A DNA stretch of 64,000 nucleotides from SMYC01 sp965197495 (GCA_965197495.1 OZ240210.1:1860001-1924000), one strand, 5' to 3'; counted from the first letter of the stretch, positions 53,564 to 61,576 are shown. Notes: generated from the sequence alone by a model not told the origin. Translations and numbers: made by a program.

Positions 53564-54288
53564 CAGCCCCGGAGACCTCTGCCATCGTCTGGGGAAGCAG
53601 GCGAGTGTCCTACACTATCCGCCGCAGCGCCCGTCGGAAGAAGACGGTGGCCGTGACGGTAGAGCCCACCGGGAGTGTCTTGGTGATCGCTCCGGAACGC
53701 CTCGCCACCGACCGACTCGACGCAATTGTGACCCGCAAGACGGAATGGATCGTGCGACGCCTCCGGCGTGCGGAAGGCCAGGCTCCGCCCGCTTCGCCGC
53801 GCGAGTTCGTCAGCGGGGAGAGTGTCCTGTACCTGGGGCGGCACTACCGCTTGAAGGTCGATCCGCGCGCGACCGGTGAGGCGAAGCTGCGCGGCGGATG
53901 GCTGCACGTACCCGCGCTGGGGGAAACGCATCAGACCGCTCACGTGCGAGCCGCTTTGGTGTCCTGGTTCCGCCGTCAAGCCGCCGAACGGCTTCCGGAA
54001 CGGATGGAGGCATGGCGGTCGAAGGTGGGTACTCCAGCGCCCCGCGTCATCGTCGCGGACCAACAGAAACGCTGGGGAAGCTGCAACCAGCGTGGCACCA
54101 TTCGGCTGAACTGGCGCATCATCCAGGCGCCGATGCGGCTCATCGACTACGTCGTCGTCCACGAGCTGGTGCATCTGCGCCACCGCGGCCACAGTCGCAG
54201 CTACTGGCAGGCCGTCGGACGGGTTATGCCGGACTACGAGCGGCGCCGAGAGGAACTGCGGCAGTGCGGAACCGGGTTGGCGTGGTAG
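53560..54288 (+). CDS. DUF45/YgjP-type M48-like metallopeptidase
   Basis: 242 residues, start overlapping the hsdR stop by 4 nt. The C-terminal zinc site 'YVVVHELVHLRHRGHSRSYW' (HExxH plus third His) and the preceding 'KRWGSCNQRGTIRLNWRI' are diagnostic. The N-terminal domain 'YTIRRSARRKKTVAVTVEPT' is the usual beta-rich lead. Genes of this family often follow hsdR in type I restriction operons, which fits the position. It is intact although its operon partner is dead. Substrate unknown. Confidence 0.9.
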   Translation: MTAPETSAIVWGSRRVSYTIRRSARRKKTVAVTVEPTGSVLVIAPERLATDRLDAIVTRKTEWIVRRLRRAEGQAPPASPREFVSGESVLYLGRHYRLKVDPRATGEAKLRGGWLHVPALGETHQTAHVRAALVSWFRRQAAERLPERMEAWRSKVGTPAPRVIVADQQKRWGSCNQRGTIRLNWRIIQAPMRLIDYVVVHELVHLRHRGHSRSYWQAVGRVMPDYERRREELRQCGTGLAW

Positions 54289-54385
54289 GAATTGCAGCGG
54301 CTTCCTGCTCCATACCCAAGGGTGGCAGATGCCTCGTCTAATGACGGGACCGGCTCTGCGCGACGGCCGGAAGACGGGCATCTCA

Positions 54386-54568
54386 AGCCGCGGCCTTGAA
54401 GCGTTCGAAGCGTAGCGCAAGCCGGTCTCGATCGGGTCGGTCCTTTATGCGGCTAGACAGGTGAATAGTTCCACCGTTGAGCCGTTTTAGGGCTTCGAGC
54501 ATGGGGCCGTCGCTCTGGCTGAGCAGTCGATCAGAAACATGCAAGCGGTAGTGCCTTAAGGATGTCAT
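54386..54568 (-). pseudogene. C-terminal fragment, possibly of an HNH-type endonuclease
   Basis: 'LHVSDRLLSQSDGPMLEALK' and 'DRPDRDRLALRFERFKAAA' then stop. This resembles the last 55 residues of a putative restriction endonuclease family as I recall it; no catalytic motif is present, so the assignment is weak. Confidence 0.35.
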
Positions 54569-54872
54569 TGAGATGCGTCCCGTTTACCACCAGACCGATG
54601 AGCGTGTGGAGGCACATCTTTTCGTAGCTACGCTGGCCTTCCTTGTGCATCGGGCTCTTGAGAAAAAGCTCAAGGTCGCCGAACTCGACCTGTCCGCAAC
54701 CGAGGCACTACAAGCGCTACGCTCGGTCCGGGTCGTCGACTTACAGCTGGGTTCTGGGCGGACTAAGCGCGTCGTCACGCGCGGCACCGCTCGCGCCAAC
54801 TCGATCCTGACTGCACTCGGCATCGTTGAACGCGACCCGCCAGCCTTCTCCGAGGAGGTGCTGTCAGCGTAG
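54560..54872 (+). pseudogene. C-terminal fragment of a second IS1634-type transposase
   Basis: 'LKDVIEMRPVYHQTDERVEA' then 'FVATLAFLVHRALEKKLKVA', 'SATEALQALRSVRVVDLQLG' and 'SILTALGIVERDPP'. This is the end of an IS1634/IS4-like DDE transposase, quite different in sequence from the 4680 family. It begins after an in-frame TAG. Confidence 0.75.
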
Positions 54873-55273
54873 AGACAAACCGCCGATCTCGATCCTTTGT
54901 TTTCGATGACTTAGACACCTAAAAGGGAAACATGGGATAGGAACACTACTTGCTGGCACCATCTTCATCTGGAAAGGAAAATCGCGTTCGGAACAACCAG
55001 TGATAATCGAAATCAGGCCAGGACGAGTTTGGGTAGGTAAAACCTTCTCGTTCTAACTCTTAGTGGGGAGGAACCTTCACCCTCCCCCGTTCTTTCTCGT
55101 CGGGGAAGTAGACGGTGCCTCCTTACTCAGTGTTCTCGGTCATGGATTTGGCACGGTCCCACCGTACCCTCAGGCGTGCTCGAAGTCCTGTTCCGGCGCC
55201 TCTCCGTTGCCTTGGTGCACAACTCGCGATCTCGGTCCACAATTGTCCTGTACTCACGGATTCGAGGTTCCCC
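54873..55273. other. 400 bp: IS end, terminator hairpin, no gene
   Basis: 54873-55050 probably contains the right end of the IS1634-type element. No open gene is supported up to 55273. Confidence 0.5.
55065..55087 (+). terminator. Rho-independent-like terminator
   Basis: GGGGAGG (55065-55071), loop AACCTTCAC, CCTCCCC (55081-55087), then CGTTCTTTCTC on the plus strand. Confidence 0.65.
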
Positions 55274-55333
55274 ATGAGCATTTTCAAACGCACTCAGCGG
55301 AAGTATGTGAAGAAGGCCTATCGCGTGAGGTGA
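55274..55333 (+). pseudogene. IS5-type transposase N-terminal scrap
   Basis: 19 codons, 'MSIFKRTQRKYVKKAYRVR' then TGA. The 'KKAYRVRNW' start is typical of some IS5-family transposases; here it stops where the next gene's end begins. Confidence 0.4.
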
Positions 55334-55343
55334 GAGACGAGCT

Positions 55344-57332
55344 TCACTCGGGCTCCTTCTTGAACAGACGAGCCGCAGCTTCAAGCGCTTCTCGATCGCC
55401 CACCAGCACGACCGCATCTCCGGCACGGAAGCCGAACGCCGGATCGCGTCGGTAGAGGGCTTTTCCCGAGCGCACGACGGCGATGACGATCGCCCCGGTG
55501 ACTCTCCGCAAGTTCAGCGAGGTGGAATTCTCGCCGAGTGCCGCGGCCCCGTCCTCGACTTCGACGATGTCGAGCGCTCCGTGGATGCCGAGGTGGCGCA
55601 GCGCGTCGAGCTTCAGGTCGGCGAGAGAGCCTTCCCGAAGCACCCTATAGTGCTCGTTGCGAACCGCATCCAGCTCACGATGGATGGTGTTGGTCGGAAT
55701 TTCGTAGAACTCCAGAACACGGGCGAACAGCTCGAGCGTTGCCTCGAACTCCTCGACCACGACTTCCGTTGCGCCGAGACGCATGAGTTCGTCGATCGCC
55801 GCCACGTACCGGGTGCGCACCAGAATGCGTGCCGAGGGATTGAGTCGGTGCGCGTTCGCGACGCCCCGGCGCTCCTGCGTCGGATCGGCGATGGCGAAGA
55901 CCACCACCCGCGCGTTGGTGATCCCGACTTTCTCCAGTACGGCCTGTCGCGTTCCATCGCCAAAAAGGACACGATCTCCTTCCTCACGCCCTCGGCGTAC
56001 CGCCTCGCCGTTCTGTTCGAGAACCACGTAGGTGAGACCGGCGGCGCGAAGGACACGGGCCAGGTGCTGTCCGCTCAAGCCGTAGCCCACGATGATGGCG
56101 TGGTCGTGGAGGTTGGCGAGCTCCACCTGCTCCGCGGGGTCGAGCGAGACTTCCGGGATACGCAACAACCGGGACAGTCGCTCCGTCACCGGTCGAGCCC
56201 CCGCGACGAGAAAAGGCGTCAGCATCATCGTCAGCACCGACGACGCGATGAACAGTTGATAGTGATGGTCAACGAAGAGGTCCAGCGGGGCGGCGACGCT
56301 TGCGAGAATAAAAGAGAACTCTCCCACCTGAGCCAGAGAGATCCCGCTGATCAGACTGGTCCGAAAGCCGCGCCTCAAGGTGAGCACCGCACCGGTGGTC
56401 ATCGCGATCTTGAGGAGCAGAATCGCAACGGCCGCACCCAAAACGAGGACCGGCCGAGAGCCCACGAATCCGATATCGAGAAGCATGCCGACCGAGATGA
56501 AGAAAATCCCGCTGAACGTGTCTCGAAAAGGGCGAACGTCCGAAACGGCCTGGAGTCCATACTCCGATTCTGAGATCACCAGCCCCGCGAGGAAGGTTCC
56601 GAGCGCAAGGGATAGACCGAAACTCGCGGTCACGAACGCGGCTCCGACTCCGACGAACGCGACGCATAACGTAAAGAGCTCCCTGTTCTTCAAGAGGACG
56701 ACTCGATCCAGGATCCAAGGAACGGCGACCCGTCCCGCCAGCATCAGGATGGCCACCACCAGCAGGCTCGTCGCAACCTCCGCCCAAAGGCCCACCAGTG
56801 GACCCGAACCCACCTGCGCGAAGACGGGAACGAGGAGCATCAACGGCACCACGCAGAGGTCTTGAAAGAGCAAGATCGACACCACCACGCGCCCCGGCGG
56901 GCTATCCAGCTCGACTCGGTCCGCGTAGAGCTTCAGAACGATCGCCGTCGAGGAAAGAGCAACGAGTGATCCGTAGAACATCGCACGATTCCAGGGAGCC
57001 TCGAGCCACACGCTCACCGCGATCGCCGCCGCGACGAGGGTGCCCGCCACCTGCAGAACCCCTCCCTGGAGCACGAGGCGCCCCAGTCGGACAATCCGAG
57101 TCACAGAGAATTCGAGTCCGATGGTGAAGAGGAGAAGCATCACGCCGAGCTCCGCCAGTGAGCTCACCGTCTCGGGTCGGGAAATGAGTGCAAACCCGTG
57201 CGGTCCGATCGCCAGCCCTGCGAGGAGAAACCCTGCGACCGTGGGGAGTCGGGCGCGGTGTGCGAGGGCCGCCACTGGGATCGCGACCGCCAGCAGGATC
57301 ACGAGGTCACGGAGGACGGTCAGTTCGTGCAT
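55344..57332 (-). CDS. KefB/KefC-type cation:proton antiporter with TrkA domains
   Basis: 662 residues from ATG 57332. Residues 1-390: CPA2 membrane domain of about 12 helices ('PTVAGFLLAGLAIGPHGFAL', 'LLLFTIGLEFSVTRIVRLGR', 'ALGTFLAGLVISESEY', 'GISLAQVGEFSFILASVAA'). Residues 410-525: TrkA-N/RCK Rossmann domain with 'AIIVGYGLSGQHLARVL' and 'VLFGDGTRQAVLEKVGI'. Residues 580-660: TrkA-C ('ITGAIVIAVVRSGKALYRRD', 'FRAGDAVVLVGDREALEA'). Potassium or proton exchange gated by nucleotides is known for the family. Length and motifs are complete, with no frameshift. It stands alone between IS fragments. Confidence 0.93.
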   Translation of the reverse strand: MHELTVLRDLVILLAVAIPVAALAHRARLPTVAGFLLAGLAIGPHGFALISRPETVSSLAELGVMLLLFTIGLEFSVTRIVRLGRLVLQGGVLQVAGTLVAAAIAVSVWLEAPWNRAMFYGSLVALSSTAIVLKLYADRVELDSPPGRVVVSILLFQDLCVVPLMLLVPVFAQVGSGPLVGLWAEVATSLLVVAILMLAGRVAVPWILDRVVLLKNRELFTLCVAFVGVGAAFVTASFGLSLALGTFLAGLVISESEYGLQAVSDVRPFRDTFSGIFFISVGMLLDIGFVGSRPVLVLGAAVAILLLKIAMTTGAVLTLRRGFRTSLISGISLAQVGEFSFILASVAAPLDLFVDHHYQLFIASSVLTMMLTPFLVAGARPVTERLSRLLRIPEVSLDPAEQVELANLHDHAIIVGYGLSGQHLARVLRAAGLTYVVLEQNGEAVRRGREEGDRVLFGDGTRQAVLEKVGITNARVVVFAIADPTQERRGVANAHRLNPSARILVRTRYVAAIDELMRLGATEVVVEEFEATLELFARVLEFYEIPTNTIHRELDAVRNEHYRVLREGSLADLKLDALRHLGIHGALDIVEVEDGAAALGENSTSLNLRRVTGAIVIAVVRSGKALYRRDPAFGFRAGDAVVLVGDREALEAAARLFKKEPE

Positions 57333-57364
57333 GCGAAAGATCGAAGTCTACCTCTCCCCTGTAG

Positions 57365-57547
57365 ACGATAGCGGCCTGTTGGTCACGCTGGATCCAACCA
57401 GCGACGGCAACCACCAACAGTGTCAAGGGCTGGATCGGCGTCCTCATGACCGAGGATTCTAGCTCCCATCGGCCAACCAAGCGTATACACGTCTATTCCG
57501 AAACGTCCCGGCGAGCCGATCTTGAGTTCGTTTGTATTTTTGGACAC
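57365..57547 (-). repeat. Element B end with the first codons of its transposase
   Basis: The element B tip (complement of 57520-57547) with about 100 bp of subterminal sequence, then the start of its transposase ('TPIQPLTLLVVAVAGW' reading left from about 57447). It is cut at 57365 just before the antiporter. Confidence 0.8.
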
Positions 57548-58115
57548 GACGGGCGTCGATGTTTTTCCATCGGTGGACGACCCCGTACTGCTTCCGACGG
57601 GCGTCCAGCTACGCGCACTGGTTGAGGGTGAGAGCGGCGACGTCGGTGGGCGCATCCAGATTGGAGTATGCCCGACAGCGGGCGGCGCACCCATCCACGT
57701 TAATCCGGACAAGCTATTCGGTCGGCACTTGGCCGTGCTCGGCAATACCGGGGCGGGAAAATCTTGTACGGTAGCAGGATTGGTTCGATGGTCGCTCGAA
57801 GCCGCGCGAGAGGCGCGTAAGGAAGGCGATCCGAATGCCAGATTCATCATTCTGGACCCCAATGGTGAGTATGCTCAGGCATTCAGCGATCTTAGTCCAC
57901 GAGTATTTCAGGTGGAGGGCAGTGACTCCGCAAACGCACTCAAAGTACCAGCGTGGCTTTGGAATGGAGAGGAGTGGTCTGCGTTTACAAGCGCAGCGCC
58001 GGGGGTGCAGCGACCGATTCTGTTTGACGCGATCCGAAGACTAAGGTCTGGCGCTGGTGAACCGGATGCCTTTGCAACGCGGGTTCGCGGACGCGTAAGA
58101 CGATATCGCACTGCA
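57548..58115 (+). pseudogene. HerA/DUF87-type ATPase fragment, both ends lost
   Basis: About 189 codons: 'VGGRIQIGVCPTAGGAPIHV', then the Walker A in 'HLAVLGNTGAGKSCTVAGLV' and 'NARFIILDPNGEYAQAF' (Walker B-like). HerA-type ATPases are DNA-pumping hexamers that occur in several defence and DNA-end-processing systems. The 5' end is replaced by an element B tip and the 3' end is fused to the tail of an opposing DUF1156 gene at about 58115. Confidence 0.8.
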
Positions 58116-58117
58116 CT

Positions 58118-58903
58118 GTCGAATGAACAGATGCGGCCATCAGAGCACGGGCCGGAACCGAGTTCGGGCTTCAACCGGACGCCGGTTCCGTCGGGCGTCA
58201 GCCGCCAATTAGGTGACAGCGGCACAAGACCGTCGCAATGGGGGCAGGTGACCGTGCGTGCCCAAAGGTAGGTCAGGTCGACCCTGTCTGGAAGGTCCCT
58301 CTGGGGAAAGGACGTACTGAGGCGATCTTCAATCCGTCTGCGCCAATCAGTAGCTAAGTCATCGAACCGTTCCCGGACATCGTGGGAGTAAGCTGATGGC
58401 CACTCGACTGTGGCCTTCATAATCAGGCTGGCTACAGGATTCAGGTCGTTTGCAAGTGACGCAAAACCCATACGTATCGTTTCGAATGGAATACTCCCGC
58501 CGCCAGCGGTCGGATCAAGGATGGTAATGCCTTTTATGGAATCGCCGAGTGTCGATCTCAGCCATGCCCGATCACTTTGGTCCAAGAGGTAACCGAAAGC
58601 GCGGTCGTAGCCGTAAGGATTATCCACCCGGACCTTTGTCCTTCGCGCTCGGTCAATTGCATTGCGTGCCGCCACTGGATCCCCATGAATCCCCAGCACA
58701 TGCATAAACTTCTCTCGGTCGGCATCCGCAGGCAGCAGGGACGCCAGAACGGCCGCGCGAGAGCTCACGAGCGGCCGACGCGCCCACCAGACGTGGAGGT
58801 AATAGGTAGGAGGTAACGCCGTCATGGAACGACGCTCACGGACGCTCTCTTCGCCGAGAGCAGCAATGGGCAGCCAACGTTCGATCAGGCGAGTGTCTGG
58901 CAT
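58118..58903 (-). pseudogene. DUF1156-type DNA methylase, N-terminal 262 codons
   Basis: ATG 58903. 'LIERWLPIAALGEESVRERR' and 'PTYYLHVWWARRPLVSSRAA' are the conserved DUF1156 start; 'ITILDPTAGGGSIPFETIRM' is the SAM-binding motif; 'LANDLNPVASLIMKAT' follows; 'VTCPHCDGLVPLSPNWRL' is a zinc-type pair. The C-terminal half is missing, cut where it meets the HerA fragment tail to tail. Such proteins are large methylases of multi-gene modification systems. Confidence 0.85.
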
Positions 58904-59058
58904 GTGTCGCGTTCTGCTGTCATCCTCGTTGCTTTACCGACCCCACGATACACCATCGGGATCCAGACCTTCGATTTCTTCGTCACCGATTGGAGGACCG
59001 GATTGTTGAGCTTCTATTGCGCAGTTGCTCCGTGTCGTTTGCATGCCGGCTAGCCCGC

Positions 59059-59302
59059 TCATCGCTTCGGCTCGGTCAGAAGAAACCGTAATGCCGTCAG
59101 CACCCGGCGCGGATGCTTGCGATGCATCGCCATGCCAAGCCAATAAGCGGCTTCTTCGCGTCCCATCAACTCGATACCCTCGGCCACCGCCCGCATGTTG
59201 TCGCGGCTGCGCATCGGGGCCAGCGTGCGGAACAACAGCCCTAGCGTCAGCACCAAGTCTTCCGTCAGCGCATAGCCACGTTTCCTGGTGTCTGCGCTTC
59301 GC
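59059..59302 (-). pseudogene. C-terminal fragment of an unknown gene upstream of the methylase
   Basis: About 80 codons ending 'LTEPKR': 'YALTEDLVLTLGLLFRTLAP', 'NMRAVAEGIELMGREEAAYW', 'LGMAMHRKHPRRVLTALRFL'. Helical and well conserved in appearance; I recall similar small proteins beside DUF1156 methylases but cannot name the family safely. Cut at 59303 by an element A end. Confidence 0.55.
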
Positions 59303-59306
59303 CCCC

Positions 59307-59324
59307 GTCCTGTGCCAAAACTCG
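59307..59324 (+). repeat. Element A tip split by the IS1-family insertion (left part)
   Basis: GTCCTGTGCCAAAACTCG; the last ten bases CCAAAACTCG are the target duplication repeated at 61577-61586. Confidence 0.9.
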
Positions 59325-59427
59325 GTAGTGTCCTAATTTGAATCCTACCTAAAATCCCCTCTCCTGCTAAGAATAACACACTCAGTTTCCATATCAGTTC
59401 CCGTTCGGTTTCATTAGGTCCGTCTAG

Positions 59428-59456
59428 TTGTTCCCGTTGCGTCTCCGTGTTATACT
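59428..59456 (+). promoter_or_regulatory. Promoter of the winged-helix cargo gene (element 1)
   Basis: TTGTTC (59428-59433), 17 nt, TATACT (59451-59456), 21 nt ahead of ATG 59478. The -10 box is good, the -35 weak. Confidence 0.5.
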
Positions 59457-59477
59457 ACCCCACGAGGTTGATACATC

Positions 59478-59936
59478 ATGGAAAAAGATCAAATCGACGC
59501 GATGGAGCGGCAAATGTTGGAGGAGCATAGGAAGGACATGGAAGCTCTAGCACGACTAAAAAGATTTCTCCCGGCTGACGGCGCTACGAAAGGCTCCTCG
59601 GCTACTTCCCAAGTCACGGCTGTGTCCAAGCCTGTGAGTCCACTTGTTCCAGAGGACGATGTGCCACTCTGGCATGCCATCAGGGACATCATGAACCATG
59701 ATCCAAGTGTTCGATGGACCAACCCTAAAATGTTTAAGTACTTGAAAGATATTGGGTTTAGGCTGAATGCGAAAAAGCCAATTTATTCCATTGGACAAGC
59801 GACACAACGACTCATCAATTCAGAACGAATCAAACTTCTGAGGAGTGGAACTGGTAGCACGCCAAATATATTTCGTGGGTTGACTGCTTTGGAGCAGGCG
59901 GCGCGTGAGTCTGCGGACGAGATAGAAGCGGAGTAG
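59478..59936 (+). CDS. Coiled-coil plus winged-helix-like cargo protein (element 1)
   Basis: 152 residues, ribosome site GAGGTTG 8 nt upstream. The helical charged N-terminus ('DAMERQMLEEHRKDMEALAR'), a Ser/Val linker, then 'LWHAIRDIMNHDPSVRWTNP', 'MFKYLKDIGFRLNAKKP', 'SIGQATQRLINSERIKLLRS' and a 'GTGSTPNIFRG' wing. This has the same plan as the 139-aa protein at 22177 (coiled coil, helix, 'S/TP..V/M..L...G', helix, 'L.RL/RI', wing), though sequence identity is low. DNA binding is inferred. The peptide gene at 59958 follows on the same strand after 21 bp. Confidence 0.75.
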   Translation: MEKDQIDAMERQMLEEHRKDMEALARLKRFLPADGATKGSSATSQVTAVSKPVSPLVPEDDVPLWHAIRDIMNHDPSVRWTNPKMFKYLKDIGFRLNAKKPIYSIGQATQRLINSERIKLLRSGTGSTPNIFRGLTALEQAARESADEIEAE

Positions 59937-59957
59937 TTCGCTTGAAGGAGGTCTAAA

Positions 59958-60038
59958 ATGAGGGAATTAGATACATACGCTTCGGCAGGCTTGCTGGCGG
60001 CACCGAAGCGTAAGCCCCGAGTTAGGGTCGCTGGCTAA
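59958..60038 (+). CDS. 26-residue peptide gene with a perfect ribosome site (element 1)
   Basis: AAGGAGGT (59945-59952), 5 nt, ATG 59958: 'MRELDTYASAGLLAAPKRKP' then 'RVRVAG', TAA. The C-terminal half is basic. Codons 19-24 lie in the left arm of an 18-bp perfect inverted repeat, so translation would melt the hairpin. Position and ribosome site parallel the 25-codon gene at 21991, while the peptide sequences differ. Confidence 0.5.
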   Translation: MRELDTYASAGLLAAPKRKPRVRVAG

Positions 60039-60060
60039 ATAGGACCCTAACTCGGGGCTT
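60012..60060 (+). terminator. Perfect 18-bp inverted repeat
   Basis: AAGCCCCGAGTTAGGGTC (60012-60029), 13-nt loop, GACCCTAACTCGGGGCTT (60043-60060). No T-run follows, so it is either a terminator of unusual form, an attenuator coupled to the peptide, or a protein/RNA structure element. Confidence 0.75.
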
Positions 60061-60079
60061 GCCAGCACAGCACTCCGTA

Positions 60080-60180
60080 GGAGGAGGGCGTCCTGTGGAC
60101 TGGTGTCCTTAACCGGGCTTTACATCCGAAGGGCTCACTGCTAACCCAGTGATGGGGTTCGATTCCCACTCCCTCCGCCA
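60080..60180 (+). tRNA. tRNA-like sequence ending in CCA (degenerate tRNA-Ser or allo-tRNA type)
   Basis: The 3' end is tRNA-like: GGGGTTCGATTCCC (T arm), then ACTCCCTCC, discriminator G, and encoded CCA at 60178-60180. The 5' GGAGGAGGG (60080-60088) pairs with it over 7 of 9 positions, so an 8- or 9-bp acceptor with a short T stem is possible. CACTG-CTAACC-CAGTG (60136-60151) would form a long variable arm. An anticodon arm CGGG-CTTTACA-TCCG is only weakly supported and would read UAA. Total length 101. It resembles tRNA-Ser or selenocysteine-type layouts more than a standard tRNA. It may also be only the captured 3' end of a tRNA gene. Confidence 0.35.
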
Positions 60181-60371
60181 CTTAGTATATCATTGGTGGC
60201 AGCCAAGATCAAGGTTTGTCTGGCCCACTGTGCCAGACTGAGCCTTGACGCAGTCGCCACCCGTTCGAGATGTTTTCGCTCCTCTGAATTAAGTCTCACT
60301 TGTAGCGTTCGGGCTCGAACCTTTGACTTGGGCAATGTGGGTCGCCCACGTTTAGTTTTCTTTTCTGTCAT
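60141..60371 (-). CDS. Ribbon-helix-helix / MobC-like small protein (element 1)
   Basis: 76 residues. A basic start 'KKTKRGRPTLPKSKVRA' is followed by 'TLQVRLNSEERKHLERVATA' and 'SRLSLAQWARQTLILAA', the strand-helix-helix pattern of RHH or MobC-type DNA-binding proteins. The tail 'SGGGSGNRTPSLG' is the antisense of the tRNA-like 3' end, so the natural C-terminus probably precedes it. It overlaps the upstream 100-aa gene by 20 bp. A role in copy control or strand handling is inference. Confidence 0.65.
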   Translation of the reverse strand: MTEKKTKRGRPTLPKSKVRARTLQVRLNSEERKHLERVATASRLSLAQWARQTLILAATNDILSGGGSGNRTPSLG

Positions 60372-60654
60372 CCCTAAACTCCGATACGATAGCCGCCCGA
60401 ACAGCCGCCACAGGCGAATTGACAGGAGGTAATTTTAGTACAGCCTGATACTTGGTCTTGCCGGTGTCGGTGTCGTGCGCCCATGCGTAGCAGAGCAGCG
60501 CCTTTGGGTGTCCCTCAATGTCGAATATCTCCACTTGACCTTTCCATACCGTCTCGCCGCGAAACGCTTCTTCCACCTGGGCACTCCCGGTATGAGTAGC
60601 GGAGCATTCATGTAGCCGTTCGACGGTTCGCCTTAGCTCGTCGATCTGGCCCAT
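60352..60654 (-). CDS. 100-residue conserved cargo protein (element 1)
   Basis: Starts at ATG 60654, whose A is shared with the transposase stop (TGATG), so it is translationally coupled to the transposase. 'FRGETVWKGQVEIFDIEGHP' and 'KALLCYAWAHDTDTGKTKYQ', 'AVLKLPPVNSPVAAVRAAIV'. I have seen this W-G-x-V-E-x-F-D...HPKA...YAW pattern as a small hypothetical protein in other genomes; the function is unknown. Coupling suggests a role linked to transposition. Confidence 0.75.
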   Translation of the reverse strand: MGQIDELRRTVERLHECSATHTGSAQVEEAFRGETVWKGQVEIFDIEGHPKALLCYAWAHDTDTGKTKYQAVLKLPPVNSPVAAVRAAIVSEFRDDRKEN

Positions 60655-61487
60655 CAGCTGGCCCTTTCGACGAGTTCTTCGTAGGTCCAGAAATCTCGCT
60701 CGATACCAAGGGCCATCGCTGGTGTCATTCGGATCGAGCGATGACGACGCACAAAGTTATAAGCTGCGAAGTGCAGCCCCACCGCTGCCTCGAAGTTTTC
60801 AAACTTCCGGCTGAAAGCCAGCGTCAACCGACTCAGGCGGCGCATGTGCAAACGAGTGGACGCATTCAAGCGTTCAACATATGAGGTAGAAACGTAGTCC
60901 ATGTTGGGGTTTCCGACAATGCTATATCTCGTCGCCGAAACCACCGCAGATGGGCTGTACCTACGCTCAACCTTCTTTTGATCGGCTGTTGCTTCATACG
61001 ACTTTACGATCTGTGCGTAATCGACTTCCGATCCAAAACTCTCTTCAACTGCCTCAACGTATGACGCCAACCCGTCGGTTGAAAGTTGGACGCGGTTCTT
61101 AAGGCGTCCAGCCAGATCGCCAACAAAGGCGGTAGCCGTGGCCGTATTGCGGTTCCCGACTTTAAAGCACGGAACTGCCTTTGATTCAGCATCAATTGCG
61201 CAGAACGTCCAGACATCACCATGCCGACTCGGGTTATTGGACGGATCGATCCGACGTTGTTTCTTACCAACAAATCCCCAGATCTCATCCAGCTCTAGGC
61301 GCTTGCAATCGAGATCGCGCATTTTCTCATTAAGAACGCGGGCGCAACCCTGACCGATCCGGACGCCGAGGCGCATGACGGTGTCGCGGTGAACATCGGT
61401 CATGCGCTCGATGCTGCGGATGCTGTTTCCCTCCGCAAGTGCGGCGATGACTGCGACCTGCTTTTCTTTCTTGAGAACGTTCGCCAT
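60654..61487 (-). CDS. IS1-family transposase (element 1)
   Basis: 277 residues from ATG 61487, with GGAGG 5 nt upstream (61493-61497); the longer frame from 61499 has no such site. HTH 'IAALAEGNSIRSIERMTDVH', then Asp in 'LELDEIWGFVGKKQRR', Asp in 'QLSTDGLASYVEAVEE', Glu in 'STSYVERLNASTRLHMRRLS'. Clearly homologous to the transposase at 21011 over its whole length but diverged. Intact, with a good promoter and a target duplication, so probably active. Confidence 0.92.
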   Translation of the reverse strand: MANVLKKEKQVAVIAALAEGNSIRSIERMTDVHRDTVMRLGVRIGQGCARVLNEKMRDLDCKRLELDEIWGFVGKKQRRIDPSNNPSRHGDVWTFCAIDAESKAVPCFKVGNRNTATATAFVGDLAGRLKNRVQLSTDGLASYVEAVEESFGSEVDYAQIVKSYEATADQKKVERRYSPSAVVSATRYSIVGNPNMDYVSTSYVERLNASTRLHMRRLSRLTLAFSRKFENFEAAVGLHFAAYNFVRRHRSIRMTPAMALGIERDFWTYEELVERAS

Positions 61488-61507
61488 AATTGCCTCCAAT
61501 AAGATAT

Positions 61508-61536
61508 AATGTAATACAAAATATATGGCATGTCAA
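61508..61536 (-). promoter_or_regulatory. Promoter of the element 1 transposase operon
   Basis: Minus-strand TTGACA (61531-61536), 17 nt, TACATT (61508-61513), within an AT-rich stretch between the terminal repeat and the ribosome site. Confidence 0.65.
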
Positions 61537-61576
61537 CAGCTATTTTCGTATTACACAAATCAAATTAGGACACTAC

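Larger units (their letters stand above)
59325..61576 (-). mobile_element. IS1-family element with cargo genes (element 1)
   Basis: 2252 bp. Perfect 17-bp terminal inverted repeats: GTAGTGTCCTAATTTGA at 59325-59341 and its complement at 61560-61576. Perfect 10-bp target duplication CCAAAACTCG (59315-59324, 61577-61586), in the size range known for IS1. Classic IS1 elements are under 1 kb; this one carries the transposase plus a 100-aa gene, an RHH-like gene, a tRNA-like sequence, a hairpin, a 26-codon peptide and a winged-helix-like gene. It interrupts an element A end, so it moved recently. Confidence 0.93.

Noticed and set aside
54383..54568. A complete 61-aa gene on the minus strand
   Set aside because: It begins at an arbitrary ATG without a ribosome site and its sequence looks like the tail of a longer protein.
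60080..60180. tmRNA 3' end
   Set aside because: The acceptor and T arm are closer to tRNA-Ser type, there is no tag-peptide frame or pseudoknot domain upstream, and the 5' pairing partner lies only 100 nt away.
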